Shown: one piece after another, positions 8,956 through 19,158 of the stretch
Layout: each line of letters starts with the position of its first letter
How positions within the stretch are numbered: position 1 is the first letter of the stretch
Source of the DNA: an uncultured Desulfobulbaceae bacterium
GTDB taxonomy: Bacteria > Desulfobacterota > Desulfobulbia > Desulfobulbales > BM004
Length of the DNA: 60,934 nucleotides
Reading direction: 5' to 3'
Assembly (NCBI GenBank): GCA_947259115.1
Contig: CAMYKS010000011.1
Location: forward strand, 1-60,934
Made by a program: the position numbers and the translations under genes
Notes under the pieces: generated by a model
What the model was told of the DNA's origin: nothing
The model's database searches: none
What the model saw: only the letters and a program-made list of their open reading frames with translations

Positions 8956-11900
8956 ATGCTAATGGTTCCATTCACAGCAGAGACAAAACAGCTAAAAGCT
9001 ATACTTGCCGGGGTAGAATGCAATATTTCCGGGGAGATAGATGCAACTGAGATAACCGGTCTTTGTTCAGATTCCAGGAAAGTGCAGCCTGGGAATATGT
9101 TTGCAGCCCTGAGCGGTCTAGCCGTTGATGGCCACAACTATTTGGGTCATGCAGTTGCTGCAGGTTGTTCCGCCCTGTTGGTGAACCGGGGCTGGCAGGA
9201 TTTTACCCCGGTCCCGAAGGCCTGGCCCCGGATTTCAATAATTGAGGTGGATGACACGAAAACAGCCCTGGGGAATATAGCGGCAAATTACTATGACCAT
9301 CCTGAGCGGCAACTCACCGTGATCGGCGTTACAGGGACCAACGGCAAAACAACCACATCGTATCTGGTTGAGTCCCTGTTAAAGGCATGCGGCAAGCGCC
9401 CTGGAGTAATAGGTACCGTCAACTATCGCTATAGTGACAAAAGTAACAGGCATATTGAAATGAAGGCCCCTTTTACAACTCCGGAATCACCCACCCTGTT
9501 TGCCCTGCTGCGCAAAATGGCTGACGAGGATATCACAGATGTGGTCATGGAAGTATCTTCACATGCTTTGGCCCAATCAAGGCTTGCGGGAATGGCATTT
9601 GATATTGCGGTGTTTACTAATTTAAGCAGGGATCACCTGGATTTTCATGCTGACATGCAGCATTACTTCAGGAGCAAAAGACTGTTGTTCACGGACTATT
9701 TAAAACCACGGGGCCGGGTCGTCATTGTTCTAGATGATGCAAGGCCCGAAACGGCCGGTGACAAATCTGTGCTTGAAAAAAGTACTGACTGGGGCAGAAA
9801 GATGCACGAAGAGCTGAAGTCACTGTTCCAAGACAGAGAGGATTCTCCTCCGATTATAACCTGTGGCATGGACAGCTTCTGCGATATACATGCGCAAAAT
9901 TTTACTATTACCATTAACGGCATTACATCTGAAATCAAGACACCTGCCGGCCCCCTGTCACTTAAAACTCCTCTTGTCGGAGAGTTCAACCTGCGAAATA
10001 TGCTCTGCGCCATCGGCATAGGTATCGCGCATGCTGAAAAGCCCGGCTGCATGCAAAATGGCCTGCAGGACGTGAAAACTATTCCGGGCAGGCTGGAAAG
10101 AGTTGGACTGGGTGAAGCGGAAGTACACTCTCCTGCTGTCTTTGTTGATTATGCCCATACTCCGGATGCCCTTAAAAATGTATTAGACGCCCTGTTGCAA
10201 CTGGAACCCAAGCGCTTGATCTGTGTTTTTGGCTGCGGCGGAGATCGTGACCCCGGCAAAAGGATTCTGATGGGTGAAATTGCCGGCAGGCTCAGTGATG
10301 TGGTCCTGGCAACCTCTGATAATCCCCGTTCTGAATCCCCTGAAATGATTCTGGCACAAATTGAAGAGGGGCTTTTACAATCCGGCCTCAAAAAAATAGC
10401 TGCCCTGGAAACCCTCGAGGAAAATGGCAGAGGTTATGGCATCATAGTTAACCGTCGCCTGGCAATCAGTAAAGCGATCAGATTTGCAAACCCTGGGGAT
10501 GTCATCCTTATAAGCGGCAAGGGCCATGAGAATTACCAGGTCAGCAGAAAAGGAAAAATATTCTTCGATGACCGGGTTGAGGCCGAAATGCAGCTGCAGG
10601 CAAAATGCGGCATCCCACCTGCCTGGAAACTTGATTGGGTCCGGCAGATCACCGGCGCACAACTGTTTTCTCCCGTTGATAAACCTGTGACCTTCAACAA
10701 CATATCAACCGACAGCAGGACAATACGGGAGGAAGATCTCTTTGTTGCCCTCAAAGGTGATAATTTTGATGGCAGTATGTTTGCTGCAAAAGCAGTGGCA
10801 CAAGGTGCGGCAGGACTACTCATCAATGAAATACCCGGAAGCAAGGAAGCAGGACTTGATTTCCAGCCGCAGGTACCGGTCCTCCTGGTGCCGGATACGG
10901 TGGCTGCTCTCGGTCAGCTGGCCGCCAATTCGCGCCGCTGGTCTAATGAGCTGCAGGTCATTGCCATAACCGGCAGCTCAGGAAAGACTACGGTCAAGGA
11001 GATGACCGGGGCCATTCTGGGTCTGCGTCATACTATTTTAAAAACCGAAGGCAATTTCAACAATTTGATAGGTCTGCCCTTAACCCTTTTCGGGCTTAAA
11101 GCGGAACACGAGATAGCTGTGCTGGAAATGGGTATGAACAGACCGGGTGAAATTGCCAGTTTGACTGAAATTGCCGATCCGGATGTTGCCTGTATAATCA
11201 ACGTTCAAGAGGCGCATTTGGAAGGTCTCGGCGATATTCATGGTGTGGCAAAGGCCAAGAACGAACTTTTTGCAGGCCTCAAGCCCGGAGGAAAGGTCGT
11301 TGTCAACCTGGATGATGAGATTGTCAGTTCCCTGGCAGCAGCACTGTCCCAGGAGAAGATAACCTTTGGCTGTCACCCGGAAGCATTTGTCCGGGCAACA
11401 GATATAAAAAGCCTGGGTGAAGAGGGCATGGAATTTACCCTTTATATCGGCAATGAAATAAGGCGTTTGGCTATAAAGGCTTTGGGACTACACAATGTGA
11501 CAAACAGTCTTGCTGCCGCTGCCATGGCCCATGGTGTCGGCGCAAGTATTGGAGAGATCACCACGGGGCTTGCAGCTTTTGAGCCCTATGACAAACGGGC
11601 CTGTGTAGAGGAGCTGCCTTCGGGGGTAAAAATACTGAACGACTGCTATAACGCCAATCCAGCTTCAATGCTGGCTGCTCTCAACACTCTAATAGGCCTT
11701 AAAAAAAAACATCGGGCTGTGGCAGTTCTGGGGGACATGCTGGAGTTGGGCACTAAAAGCAATGAGGCGCACTCGGCCCTTGGCAGAGCTGTGCAAGAGC
11801 TTGCTATAGACTTTCTGGCCGCATACGGCAGCCAGGCTAAAAATATGATTACCGGTGCAATAAATGCCGGGATGGACCCGGCTGCAGCTAAAGACTTCAA

Positions 11901-12063
11901 CAGCAAGAAAGACCTGGCATTCTGGCTGCAGGACTTACTGCGGGATGGCAGGATCGAGCCCTGTGACTGGATACTTGTCAAGGGCTCAAGAGGCATGCGC
12001 ATGGAAGAGATTCTTGAACGTGTGCGCAGAAATACATCTACCTTCAAGGCAGCGGGCAACTAA
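8956..12063 (+). CDS. murEF: MurE-MurF fusion: UDP-MurNAc-tripeptide synthetase and tripeptide:D-Ala-D-Ala ligase
   Basis: One 1035-residue frame carries two complete Mur ligases that add consecutive units to the peptidoglycan stem peptide. The N-terminal half (1 to about 550) is MurE. It has the ATP loop [10 protein letters not shown] (124-133), EVSSHAL, and the DNPR motif at 455-458 that selects meso-diaminopimelate. The C-terminal half (from about 555) is MurF, with the ATP loop TGSSGKTT (672-679), [10 protein letters not shown] and [11 protein letters not shown]. Both active sites look intact. No stop or ribosome site separates them, so this is a true fusion. MurE-MurF fusions are known in Bordetella. 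mraY starts five bases after the stop. Confidence 0.95.
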   Translation: MLMVPFTAETKQLKAILAGVECNISGEIDATEITGLCSDSRKVQPGNMFAALSGLAVDGHNYLGHAVAAGCSALLVNRGWQDFTPVPKAWPRISIIEVDDTKTALGNIAANYYDHPERQLTVIGVTGTNGKTTTSYLVESLLKACGKRPGVIGTVNYRYSDKSNRHIEMKAPFTTPESPTLFALLRKMADEDITDVVMEVSSHALAQSRLAGMAFDIAVFTNLSRDHLDFHADMQHYFRSKRLLFTDYLKPRGRVVIVLDDARPETAGDKSVLEKSTDWGRKMHEELKSLFQDREDSPPIITCGMDSFCDIHAQNFTITINGITSEIKTPAGPLSLKTPLVGEFNLRNMLCAIGIGIAHAEKPGCMQNGLQDVKTIPGRLERVGLGEAEVHSPAVFVDYAHTPDALKNVLDALLQLEPKRLICVFGCGGDRDPGKRILMGEIAGRLSDVVLATSDNPRSESPEMILAQIEEGLLQSGLKKIAALETLEENGRGYGIIVNRRLAISKAIRFANPGDVILISGKGHENYQVSRKGKIFFDDRVEAEMQLQAKCGIPPAWKLDWVRQITGAQLFSPVDKPVTFNNISTDSRTIREEDLFVALKGDNFDGSMFAAKAVAQGAAGLLINEIPGSKEAGLDFQPQVPVLLVPDTVAALGQLAANSRRWSNELQVIAITGSSGKTTVKEMTGAILGLRHTILKTEGNFNNLIGLPLTLFGLKAEHEIAVLEMGMNRPGEIASLTEIADPDVACIINVQEAHLEGLGDIHGVAKAKNELFAGLKPGGKVVVNLDDEIVSSLAAALSQEKITFGCHPEAFVRATDIKSLGEEGMEFTLYIGNEIRRLAIKALGLHNVTNSLAAAAMAHGVGASIGEITTGLAAFEPYDKRACVEELPSGVKILNDCYNANPASMLAALNTLIGLKKKHRAVAVLGDMLELGTKSNEAHSALGRAVQELAIDFLAAYGSQAKNMITGAINAGMDPAAAKDFNSKKDLAFWLQDLLRDGRIEPCDWILVKGSRGMRMEEILERVRRNTSTFKAAGN

Positions 12064-12068
12064 AACTC

Positions 12069-13148
12069 ATGTTATACCACTTCCTATACCCACTAAACAC
12101 CCTTTTTGCAGGATTCAATGTCTTCCGCTACATCACTTTTCGGACCATTGGCGCTGCAGTCACCGCTTTTCTTTTCTTTGTTTTAGTTGCCCCTGCCTTT
12201 ATCCGCTACACCAGAAAACTGCAGCTCGGTCAGGTTATCAGGGACGACGGCCCTGAAACTCACTTACAGAAAGAAGGCATCCCCACAATGGGCGGCATGC
12301 TGATCATCTTTACCATTATCAATACCACCCTGCTCTGGACCAACCTGACTAACCGCTACGTTTGGGTAATTTTGGGAATCACCCTGTGGTTCGGTTCCAT
12401 CGGCGCCATTGATGATTTCAGAAAAATCAGTGTACAGAGCAGCAAGGGCTTGAGTGCCAAAGGCAAGTTATTCTTACAGGTAATAGGCGCCCTGCTTCTT
12501 GGCTTCATCTTGTACAGCCACCCGAATTTTGATGGACACCTGAGCGTTCCTTTTTTAAAAGCCCTGCGACCGGATCTCGGCTGGTTTTACATTATTTTCG
12601 CCATTCTCGTCATTGTCGGAGCTTCCAATGCCGTCAACCTCACCGACGGCTTGGATGGTCTGGCCGCCGGTCCCATAATCATAACCGGCTCGGTGTACCT
12701 TGTATTTTCATATCTGGCCGGTCATGCGGTTCTGGCCGATTACCTGCAGATACCCTATGTTCCGGGAGCAGGCGAGCTTGCTGTTTATTGCGGTGCCCTG
12801 GTGGGCAGTTCCCTCGGTTTTCTTTGGTTCAATGCCTATCCGGCCCAGATGTTCATGGGTGATGTGGGTTCGCTTTCCATGGGTGGAACACTGGGAACCA
12901 TAGCGATCATTACAAAACAGGAAATATTGCTGGCCATTGTCGGCGGCATTTTTGTCATGGAGGCCCTGTCTGTCATTATTCAGGTCGGTTTTTTTAAAAT
13001 TTCTGGCGGCAGGCGGGTATTCCTTATGGCTCCGTTTCATCATCATTTTGAAAAAAAGGGTTGGGCCGAACCAAAGGTTGTGGTGCGCTTCTGGATCATA
13101 TCAATCATTCTTGGACTGCTGGCCCTGGCAACCATAAAACTTAGATAA
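12069..13148 (+). CDS. mraY: Phospho-MurNAc-pentapeptide transferase MraY
   Basis: Integral membrane enzyme that transfers phospho-MurNAc-pentapeptide to undecaprenyl phosphate, giving lipid I. The 359-residue protein has about ten hydrophobic helices and the conserved cytoplasmic loops. These are the adjacent aspartates in IDDFRKI, the [10 protein letters not shown] motif, the MGDVGSL segment and the [10 protein letters not shown] motif near the C-terminus. Its start lies five bases after the murEF stop, which points to translational coupling. Normal length and no anomalies. Confidence 0.97.
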   Translation: MLYHFLYPLNTLFAGFNVFRYITFRTIGAAVTAFLFFVLVAPAFIRYTRKLQLGQVIRDDGPETHLQKEGIPTMGGMLIIFTIINTTLLWTNLTNRYVWVILGITLWFGSIGAIDDFRKISVQSSKGLSAKGKLFLQVIGALLLGFILYSHPNFDGHLSVPFLKALRPDLGWFYIIFAILVIVGASNAVNLTDGLDGLAAGPIIITGSVYLVFSYLAGHAVLADYLQIPYVPGAGELAVYCGALVGSSLGFLWFNAYPAQMFMGDVGSLSMGGTLGTIAIITKQEILLAIVGGIFVMEALSVIIQVGFFKISGGRRVFLMAPFHHHFEKKGWAEPKVVVRFWIISIILGLLALATIKLR

Positions 13149-13182
13149 AAATCAGTTCCTTACGGAAAAAGTTAAATACGAC

Positions 13183-14640
13183 ATGGCACAACTGCTAAAT
13201 ATATCTGGCCCAAACCTCAAACTGCAGGGACAACATGTCCTTGTCGTCGGCCTGGGAAAAACCGGCCTGGCAGCTGTCAGGTTTTTCCTGCAACAGGGGG
13301 CCCGTGTCTCTGTTTCTGAATCAGGGCCCGCAAGTTCCATAGCCCCTGAAATTGTCAGATGGTTTGGGGAAAATGATATACGCTATGAAGCAGGTGGACA
13401 TGGTTTGGATTTTTTCACTTCGGCTGATTGTATTTTTGTCAGCCCGGGAATTCCCCTTACCATTGAGCCTTTGACTGAGGCCAGGCGCCAAAACATTCCC
13501 ATCATAGGGGAACTGGCTGTGGCTGCACAATTTATCCAAACACCGGTTATTGCCGTGACAGGGACCAATGGCAAAACAACGGTAACCACCCTTTTAGGTG
13601 ACATTTTCCAGGCCGGCTCCCAAAAGGTTTTTGTCGGCGGCAATATCGGCACACCCCTTTTTGAATATCTTGCCGGTCCCCAGGATGCGGATGCAGTGGT
13701 TGCTGAAATCAGCAGCTTTCAACTTGATACCGGCGGTACCCCAAAGGGGGTACCCTTCAAAACCGCCATACTGCTTAATATCACCCCGGACCATATGGAG
13801 CGCTATAGCTCTTTTGCAGCGTATGTGGATTCCAAATTCAAAATCTTTGCGGCCCAGCGTCCCGATGATTTTGCAGTGCTGAATGGTGACGACGCTGAGA
13901 TCATGAAGCGCAGGAATCTGTGGCCTGCCTGCCGGAAATTCTTTTTTGGTGAACAGCTTGCCGATCTTGCCGGTGCCTCAATAAGCGGCACTACGGTTCA
14001 TTTAAAAAACAGCAGTGTTGCCACCCTGCCCTACAACATGCACGGGGAAGTTTACGAGTTAGCTGCAACCAGCTTAGAGAAACAACCCAACCTGCAAAAT
14101 GCAGCCGCAGCCATTCTTGGCGCCCGCTTGATGGGCTGCCGGCAGCAGGACATCCAAAAGGGTCTTGTTTCCTTCAAGCCCCTTTCGCACCGCATGACAC
14201 TGGTGGCTGAAATTGGTGGTATCGGCTATATCGATGATTCAAAAGCTACCAATGTCGGGGCGGTACACTCTGCCCTTGAGTCCATGCAACAGCCTGTCAT
14301 TCTGATTGCTGGGGGCAGGGATAAGGGAGGAGACTACTCAATCCTTACCGAGCCTGTGCGCCAAAAAGTAAAACACATGCTGCTCATAGGAGAAGCTAAA
14401 GATACAATGGCCCGCGCCTTTCTGGCTTTTACAGACGTTGAAACACTTGACACTCTTCAGGATGCTGTTTCAAGGGCAGCAAGTCTTGCCGTGCCGGGTG
14501 ACGCAGTTCTGCTGTCACCTGCCTGCGCAAGTTTTGATATGTTTTCAAGCTATGCAGAACGTGGAGACGTTTTCAAACAATCTGTTCTCAGGCTGCTCCA
14601 TAAATACGCCACCACTGCCGAAGGGGTGAGAGCACAGTAA
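13183..14640 (+). CDS. murD: UDP-MurNAc-L-alanine:D-glutamate ligase MurD
   Basis: Cytoplasmic ligase adding D-Glu to UDP-MurNAc-L-Ala. The N-terminal Rossmann domain has VLVVGLGKTGLAAVRF (about 20-35). The central ATPase domain has VTGTNGKTT, and the C-terminal domain has the substrate-binding segments DDSKATN and SPACASFDMF. The 485-residue length is slightly long for MurD because of a short N-terminal extension. murG begins one base after its stop. ftsW, which normally sits here between murD and murG, is absent. Confidence 0.96.
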   Translation: MAQLLNISGPNLKLQGQHVLVVGLGKTGLAAVRFFLQQGARVSVSESGPASSIAPEIVRWFGENDIRYEAGGHGLDFFTSADCIFVSPGIPLTIEPLTEARRQNIPIIGELAVAAQFIQTPVIAVTGTNGKTTVTTLLGDIFQAGSQKVFVGGNIGTPLFEYLAGPQDADAVVAEISSFQLDTGGTPKGVPFKTAILLNITPDHMERYSSFAAYVDSKFKIFAAQRPDDFAVLNGDDAEIMKRRNLWPACRKFFFGEQLADLAGASISGTTVHLKNSSVATLPYNMHGEVYELAATSLEKQPNLQNAAAAILGARLMGCRQQDIQKGLVSFKPLSHRMTLVAEIGGIGYIDDSKATNVGAVHSALESMQQPVILIAGGRDKGGDYSILTEPVRQKVKHMLLIGEAKDTMARAFLAFTDVETLDTLQDAVSRAASLAVPGDAVLLSPACASFDMFSSYAERGDVFKQSVLRLLHKYATTAEGVRAQ

Positions 14641-14641
14641 G

Positions 14642-15790
14642 ATGAAAGACGAAAAAGCACATAACATGAGGCTGATCATTACCGGTGGTGGCACCGGCGG
14701 CCATCTCTTTCCAGGTATTTCCCTGGCCCAGGCCATGATGCGAACCAACCCCGGCTGTGAGGTGCTTTTTATCGGCACCGAGAGAAAGGTGGACAAAAAA
14801 GCCCTGCTTGATCTTGGTTTTGCCACCACGGCCATCAAAAGCCAGGGCATAAAAGGCAAAAATATCAGCGCCAAAATAAAGGCCCTGCTGCAACAGCCGG
14901 TCGCATTTTTCAAGGCTGCCGGAATTATCAGAAAATTCAAACCGGATCTTGTTTTTGGAGTGGGCGGGTATGTTACCGGACCTGTAATCCTTGCCGCCCG
15001 CCTGCTGGGTATTACAACATGCATCCATGAGCAGAACTCCATACCGGGCCTGGCCAACAAGTTACTGGGTCATTTTGTCCACAGGGTTTTTGTTTCCCTG
15101 CCAGGGAGTGAGAGATATTTCCCGGCAGCTAAAACCATTCTGAGCGGCAACCCGGTGCGCAGCTCAATTGTAAAGGCTGCCAGCAAGGTAAGCCGCAAGA
15201 ATTACCAGGCTCCTTTGACTCTGTTGATTTTAGGCGGCAGCCAGGGTGCCCGGCGCTTGAACAGCCTCATGCTTGAGGCAGCTGAAAAGTACCTGACAGG
15301 GGTAAGGCCGCTTGCCAATATTATTCACCAGACAGGAGAACATGACGAATCCCTGGTACGGGAAAAATATGCCGCACTTGGGATCAATGCCAGGGTCGAG
15401 GCTTTTTTCCATGATATGGCAGAGATTTATTCCCGGGCCGACCTTGTCGTTTCCCGGGCAGGCGCTACAACCCTTGCAGAGATAACAGTTTTCCACAAGC
15501 CTGTAATTCTGGTGCCGTTTCCCTATGCTGCCGATAATCACCAGGAGATCAACGGCCGTTATCTGGTAGAAGCTGGTGGCGGCCTCATGTTCAAACAGTC
15601 TGAACTGAATGGGGAAAAATTAGGCCGGGAAATAACACGGCTTCTGGGAGATACAAAGCTTCTGGAGGAAATGGCGGCGAACTCAGGAAAAGTTGCAAAG
15701 CCTGAGGCCACGGTAACAATCATCAACGGCTGCCTGGAACTTTTGAAAGATAAATTGCCTCAAAATACAGGAAAAATTTTAGCTTTTTAA
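14642..15790 (+). CDS. murG: UDP-GlcNAc:undecaprenyl-PP-MurNAc-pentapeptide GlcNAc transferase MurG
   Basis: Peripheral membrane glycosyltransferase (GT28) making lipid II from lipid I. It has the glycine-rich GGGTGGHLFPG motif near the N-terminus, the second loop LGGSQGARRLN, and the UDP-GlcNAc-binding segment SRAGATTLAEI followed by PFPYAADNHQ. The first ATG (14642) overlaps the murD end. A second ATG at 14669 (MRLIITGGG) is closer to the usual family start but lacks a ribosome site, so the longer form is kept. Length is 382 residues. Confidence 0.96.
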   Translation: MKDEKAHNMRLIITGGGTGGHLFPGISLAQAMMRTNPGCEVLFIGTERKVDKKALLDLGFATTAIKSQGIKGKNISAKIKALLQQPVAFFKAAGIIRKFKPDLVFGVGGYVTGPVILAARLLGITTCIHEQNSIPGLANKLLGHFVHRVFVSLPGSERYFPAAKTILSGNPVRSSIVKAASKVSRKNYQAPLTLLILGGSQGARRLNSLMLEAAEKYLTGVRPLANIIHQTGEHDESLVREKYAALGINARVEAFFHDMAEIYSRADLVVSRAGATTLAEITVFHKPVILVPFPYAADNHQEINGRYLVEAGGGLMFKQSELNGEKLGREITRLLGDTKLLEEMAANSGKVAKPEATVTIINGCLELLKDKLPQNTGKILAF

Positions 15791-15819
15791 TAAACGCCTT
15801 GAATCAAATATGATCTGAT

Positions 15820-17199
15820 ATGTATAGAAAAAGTAAACATATACACTTTGTGGGAATCGGCGGAATCGGCATGAGCGGTATCGCTGAGCTGTTGCTCAAT
15901 CTCGGCTACAGGATCAGCGGTTCGGACCAGCAGGAGACCGACATAACCCGCCGTCTTGTATCCCTCGGCGGTACAGTTCACATAGGCCATGATGCTGCCT
16001 GGATCAGCGGCGCTGATGTTGTTGTCATTTCCTCTGCCATTGCGGCTGACAACCCTGAAGTCCAAGCCGCTGCCAACTCCCTCATTCCGGTCATTCCCAG
16101 AGCCGAGATGCTGGCAGAATTAATGCGTCTTACCAAGTTTGGCATCGCCATTGCCGGAAGCCACGGCAAAACAACAACCACATCCATGGTGGCCTGGCTT
16201 CTTGCCGAAGCCGGACTTGACCCCACCGTGGTCATCGGAGGCAAAGTCGACTGCCTTGGCGGCAGTAACGCCAAGCTGGGTGCGGGAGACTTTCTCGTTG
16301 CAGAGGCAGATGAATCGGACGGCTCTTTCTTAAAGCTTGCGCCGGTTCTGGAGGTTGTGACCAACATCGATCTGGAACATATGGACTTCTACAGCTCCAT
16401 CGAGCAGATCAAGTCTGTCTTTCTCGAGTTTATTGAAAAAATACCTTTTTATGGAGCAGTCATTCTCTGTATGGATGATCCCCATGTTGCCTCGATTCTG
16501 CCTGAAATCAAGAAAAGAATCCTCACCTATGGCTTGACAAGCCAGGCAAATGTCTATGCCAAAGGAATAACCACCACAGGACTCAGTACCCGGTTTGAAA
16601 TCTGCAGAGAGCATGAAGTCCTGGGCGAAATCACGCTCTCTCTGGCCGGAGTACACAATGTATACAATGCTTTAGCCGCCGTCACCGTAGGGTTGGAGTT
16701 GGATATCCCGTTTGCTGCTGTTGCTGCTGCTTTACAAAGTTTTTCGGGGGTGCAGCGCAGATTGCAGATCAAAGGAGAAAGGAGAGACATCATAGTTGTT
16801 GATGATTATGGACATCATCCGACTGAAATTCGGGCAACCCTCTCCGCCCTACGTGACGCGTGGCCTAAGCGCAGGCTTGTGGTTTTATTCCAGCCGCATC
16901 GTTATTCAAGAACCAAGGCTTTGGCTGAGGAGTTCTATACCGCCTTTCACGAGGCTGACATCCTGCTGGTAACGGAGATATACAGTGCCAGCGAAACTCC
17001 CATACCGGGGGTTTCCGGAGAGGCACTGGTGCACGGTATAAAGCAACATGGCCACCGGCATGCTTATTTTGAGCCAAGCATTGACAAGCTCCTTGATAAG
17101 GCCATGGACATTATGGCCCCAGGTGATGTGGTCCTGTCACTGGGAGCCGGAAACATCTGGCAGGCCGGTGAAACACTTCTGGAAAGGATGCAGGACTGA
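15820..17199 (+). CDS. murC: UDP-MurNAc:L-alanine ligase MurC
   Basis: First Mur ligase of stem-peptide assembly. The N-terminal nucleotide-binding fold begins HFVGIGGIGMSGIAELL. The ATP loop is GSHGKTTTTSM. ADESDGSF and HYGHHPTEI-type metal/substrate motifs (here DDYGHHPTEI) are present, and the C-terminal domain contains FQPHRYSRT. Length 459 is typical. It lies between murG and murB with gaps of about 25-30 bases, so it is clearly part of the same transcript. Confidence 0.97.
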   Translation: MYRKSKHIHFVGIGGIGMSGIAELLLNLGYRISGSDQQETDITRRLVSLGGTVHIGHDAAWISGADVVVISSAIAADNPEVQAAANSLIPVIPRAEMLAELMRLTKFGIAIAGSHGKTTTTSMVAWLLAEAGLDPTVVIGGKVDCLGGSNAKLGAGDFLVAEADESDGSFLKLAPVLEVVTNIDLEHMDFYSSIEQIKSVFLEFIEKIPFYGAVILCMDDPHVASILPEIKKRILTYGLTSQANVYAKGITTTGLSTRFEICREHEVLGEITLSLAGVHNVYNALAAVTVGLELDIPFAAVAAALQSFSGVQRRLQIKGERRDIIVVDDYGHHPTEIRATLSALRDAWPKRRLVVLFQPHRYSRTKALAEEFYTAFHEADILLVTEIYSASETPIPGVSGEALVHGIKQHGHRHAYFEPSIDKLLDKAMDIMAPGDVVLSLGAGNIWQAGETLLERMQD

Positions 17200-17223
17200 A
17201 AAAATGCGGATAGGGCTGGAATA

Positions 17224-18168
17224 ATGGCATCACTTAATTCACATGCAAAAGATCTCTCCCGTTTCTGGAAGGGTAATATTTTATGGGACAGCCCCATGTC
17301 GCAATTTTCCAGTTTCAAAGTCGGTGGACCTGCAGAGGCTATAATTTCGGCATCAAGCGCTGAAGATCTCAATAAATTGCTACAGTGGTTGCAAAAACAT
17401 GATATTGCCTGGTGGGTTATTGGCAGGGGCAGCAACATCCTGGTCCCTGACAAAGGACTTGCCGGAGTGATCATTGTCCTGGAGGGCGAATTCAGATCCA
17501 TGGAAAAACTTATGCCGGCCGACCATGCACCTGAAGAAGAAAAAATTTACATGCGCGCCGGTGGTGGTTGTTTGCTGACAAAGCTCGTGAATTATTGCAC
17601 TTTACAGAGTTTATCGGGCCTGGAGTTTGCCATTGGTATCCCGGGAAGTATCGGTGGGGCTATTGTTATGAATGCCGGAGCCTGGGGCTCTGAAGTTGGT
17701 GCTCTTGTTGAGTCGGTCAGCCTCATGAACAAAAATGGACGCATATTTGCTGAACAAGGGAAAAATCTGGGATTTTCCTACCGAAAATGGACCATGCCAA
17801 GCAATACGGTTCTGCTATCAGCAACCTTTGGCTTAAAACCTGGCAGCTCCCATGATATTAAAGCAGCCTGCAGAAAATATCAGGAGCTGCGCAGGAAAAA
17901 TCAACCGCTTGCGGAACCCAGCGCCGGCTCCTTTTTTAAGAATCCGCCCCATGAATCTGCCGGGCGCCTGATTGAAGCGGCAGGGCTTAAGGGATATGCC
18001 GTCGGTGGTGCCAAAATCTCCGAAAAACATGCCAATTTCATAGTAAATACAGGCGATGCTTGCGCCACTGATATAGTAAACCTCATGCACTTAGTCCAAC
18101 AGAAGGTATACAAACGTTTTGACATCAAGCTCGAGCCCGAGGTTCATATTCTAGGAGGAGAGGATTAA
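17224..18168 (+). CDS. murB: UDP-N-acetylenolpyruvoylglucosamine reductase MurB
   Basis: FAD enzyme that reduces the enolpyruvyl product of MurA to UDP-MurNAc. The FAD-binding motifs FKVGGPAEAI and GRGSNILV, the GIPGSIGGAIVMNAGAWG segment and the catalytic-serine region EPSAGSFFKNP near the C-terminus are all present. The shape (no extra loop, about 314 residues) fits the shorter type II MurB. The ftsQ start follows the stop by a single base. No ddl gene lies between murB and ftsQ, unlike many dcw clusters. Confidence 0.96.
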   Translation: MASLNSHAKDLSRFWKGNILWDSPMSQFSSFKVGGPAEAIISASSAEDLNKLLQWLQKHDIAWWVIGRGSNILVPDKGLAGVIIVLEGEFRSMEKLMPADHAPEEEKIYMRAGGGCLLTKLVNYCTLQSLSGLEFAIGIPGSIGGAIVMNAGAWGSEVGALVESVSLMNKNGRIFAEQGKNLGFSYRKWTMPSNTVLLSATFGLKPGSSHDIKAACRKYQELRRKNQPLAEPSAGSFFKNPPHESAGRLIEAAGLKGYAVGGAKISEKHANFIVNTGDACATDIVNLMHLVQQKVYKRFDIKLEPEVHILGGED

Positions 18169-18169
18169 A

Positions 18170-19042
18170 ATGAATATGCCACATGCTGCGAGCATAGAAA
18201 TAAAATCAATAAAAAGACCTAAGGGGTCGAGGCATGCACCAAGCCCACACCGTAAACTGCTCATCAGGGCCATACTGTTGCTCGCCCTTCTTCTGGCACT
18301 TGGATTTGGTGCCAAGTATGTATATCGCATGCTCTGCAAGAATGATTTCTTCCAAATAACCGCTGTCAGGATTAATGGCAGCAACATGACAAGCAAGGAA
18401 CAGATTGCCGCCCTGAGCAGGGTGGATATCCATTCCAACCTTCTGGCCATTAATGTACAACAGGTCCGGTCACTACTCGAAAGCCACCCGTGGATTGCAA
18501 CGTCCGAAGTCATCCGGGACTGGCCGAACCGGTTGTTGATCCACATTCAGGAAAAGAATCCGGTGGCACTTATGAACAGGGAAACCGGCCTGTTTTACCT
18601 CGACAGCAAGGGCCAGATTATTGCTGCTGCAGGCCCTGCACAGGAACTTGACTTTCCTGTGATCACAGGTTTTGAAAACTTTCCTTTCAACATGGCACGA
18701 TCAGCTCAGATTCCCGTACCTTTACAGAATGTCCTTGACTTGCTGAAACTTGCCAAAAAAAATAACCCCATTCTGCCCCAGCAAAATATCTCTGAGATTC
18801 ATATCGCAGAAAAAGGAGAGCTCATTCTCTATCTGCTTGACAGGCCATTTCCAATATATCTGGGGAGTTATGGCAAAATCTCAACACGCTACTACCGCCT
18901 GGTAAAAGTATTGCAGGATCTCTATAAAACTCGGGAATTTTCTGAAGTTTCATATATCCGTTTGGATTATGAGAAAGACACTATTTTAGTCGGTAAATAT
19001 GATGCAGTTGCAAAAAGTCAGGCAGTCAGAAAAGGAGTCTAA
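18170..19042 (+). CDS. ftsQ: Cell division protein FtsQ
   Basis: Bitopic membrane protein linking FtsL/FtsB to the rest of the divisome. It has a basic cytoplasmic tail (about 1-27), one transmembrane helix (LLIRAILLLALLLALGFGAK), and a periplasmic POTRA domain (FFQITAVRINGSNMTSKEQI to about 145, including SHPWI and RDWPNRLLIHIQEKNPVA). The FtsQ beta domain follows. Length 290 is normal. GGAGGA at the murB end is its ribosome site. The frame ends with AAAGGAG, which serves as the ribosome site of the small ORF that follows. Confidence 0.9.
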   Translation: MNMPHAASIEIKSIKRPKGSRHAPSPHRKLLIRAILLLALLLALGFGAKYVYRMLCKNDFFQITAVRINGSNMTSKEQIAALSRVDIHSNLLAINVQQVRSLLESHPWIATSEVIRDWPNRLLIHIQEKNPVALMNRETGLFYLDSKGQIIAAAGPAQELDFPVITGFENFPFNMARSAQIPVPLQNVLDLLKLAKKNNPILPQQNISEIHIAEKGELILYLLDRPFPIYLGSYGKISTRYYRLVKVLQDLYKTREFSEVSYIRLDYEKDTILVGKYDAVAKSQAVRKGV

Positions 19043-19044
19043 CA

Positions 19045-19158
19045 ATGTCATCTGATTACGTGCCTAGTTTCCTTCGGCTGAGAACTTTTCCAAGCCTTAC
19101 CGGGTTCATTACCTGCGAAGCAGACAAACCTGAAGCCGACAGACTACTGCGGAGATGA
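19045..19158 (+). CDS. Small ORF (37 aa) between ftsQ and ftsA
   Basis: A 37-codon frame opens with ATG at 19045, eight bases after AAAGGAG, which lies inside the ftsQ end. Its TGA overlaps the ftsA start in an ATGA arrangement (19155-19158). The predicted peptide (MSSDYVPSFLRLRTFP...) is polar and basic with no transmembrane segment and a single Cys. I do not recognise it. It may encode a genuine microprotein, or it may exist mainly to couple ftsA translation to ftsQ. The strong ribosome site and precise overlap favour translation, while lack of known homology keeps confidence moderate. Confidence 0.45.
   Translation: MSSDYVPSFLRLRTFPSLTGFITCEADKPEADRLLRR

Noticed and set aside
14545..15060. 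Long minus-strand ORF opposite murG
   Set aside because: Antisense shadow of murD/murG codons; no recognisable domain.
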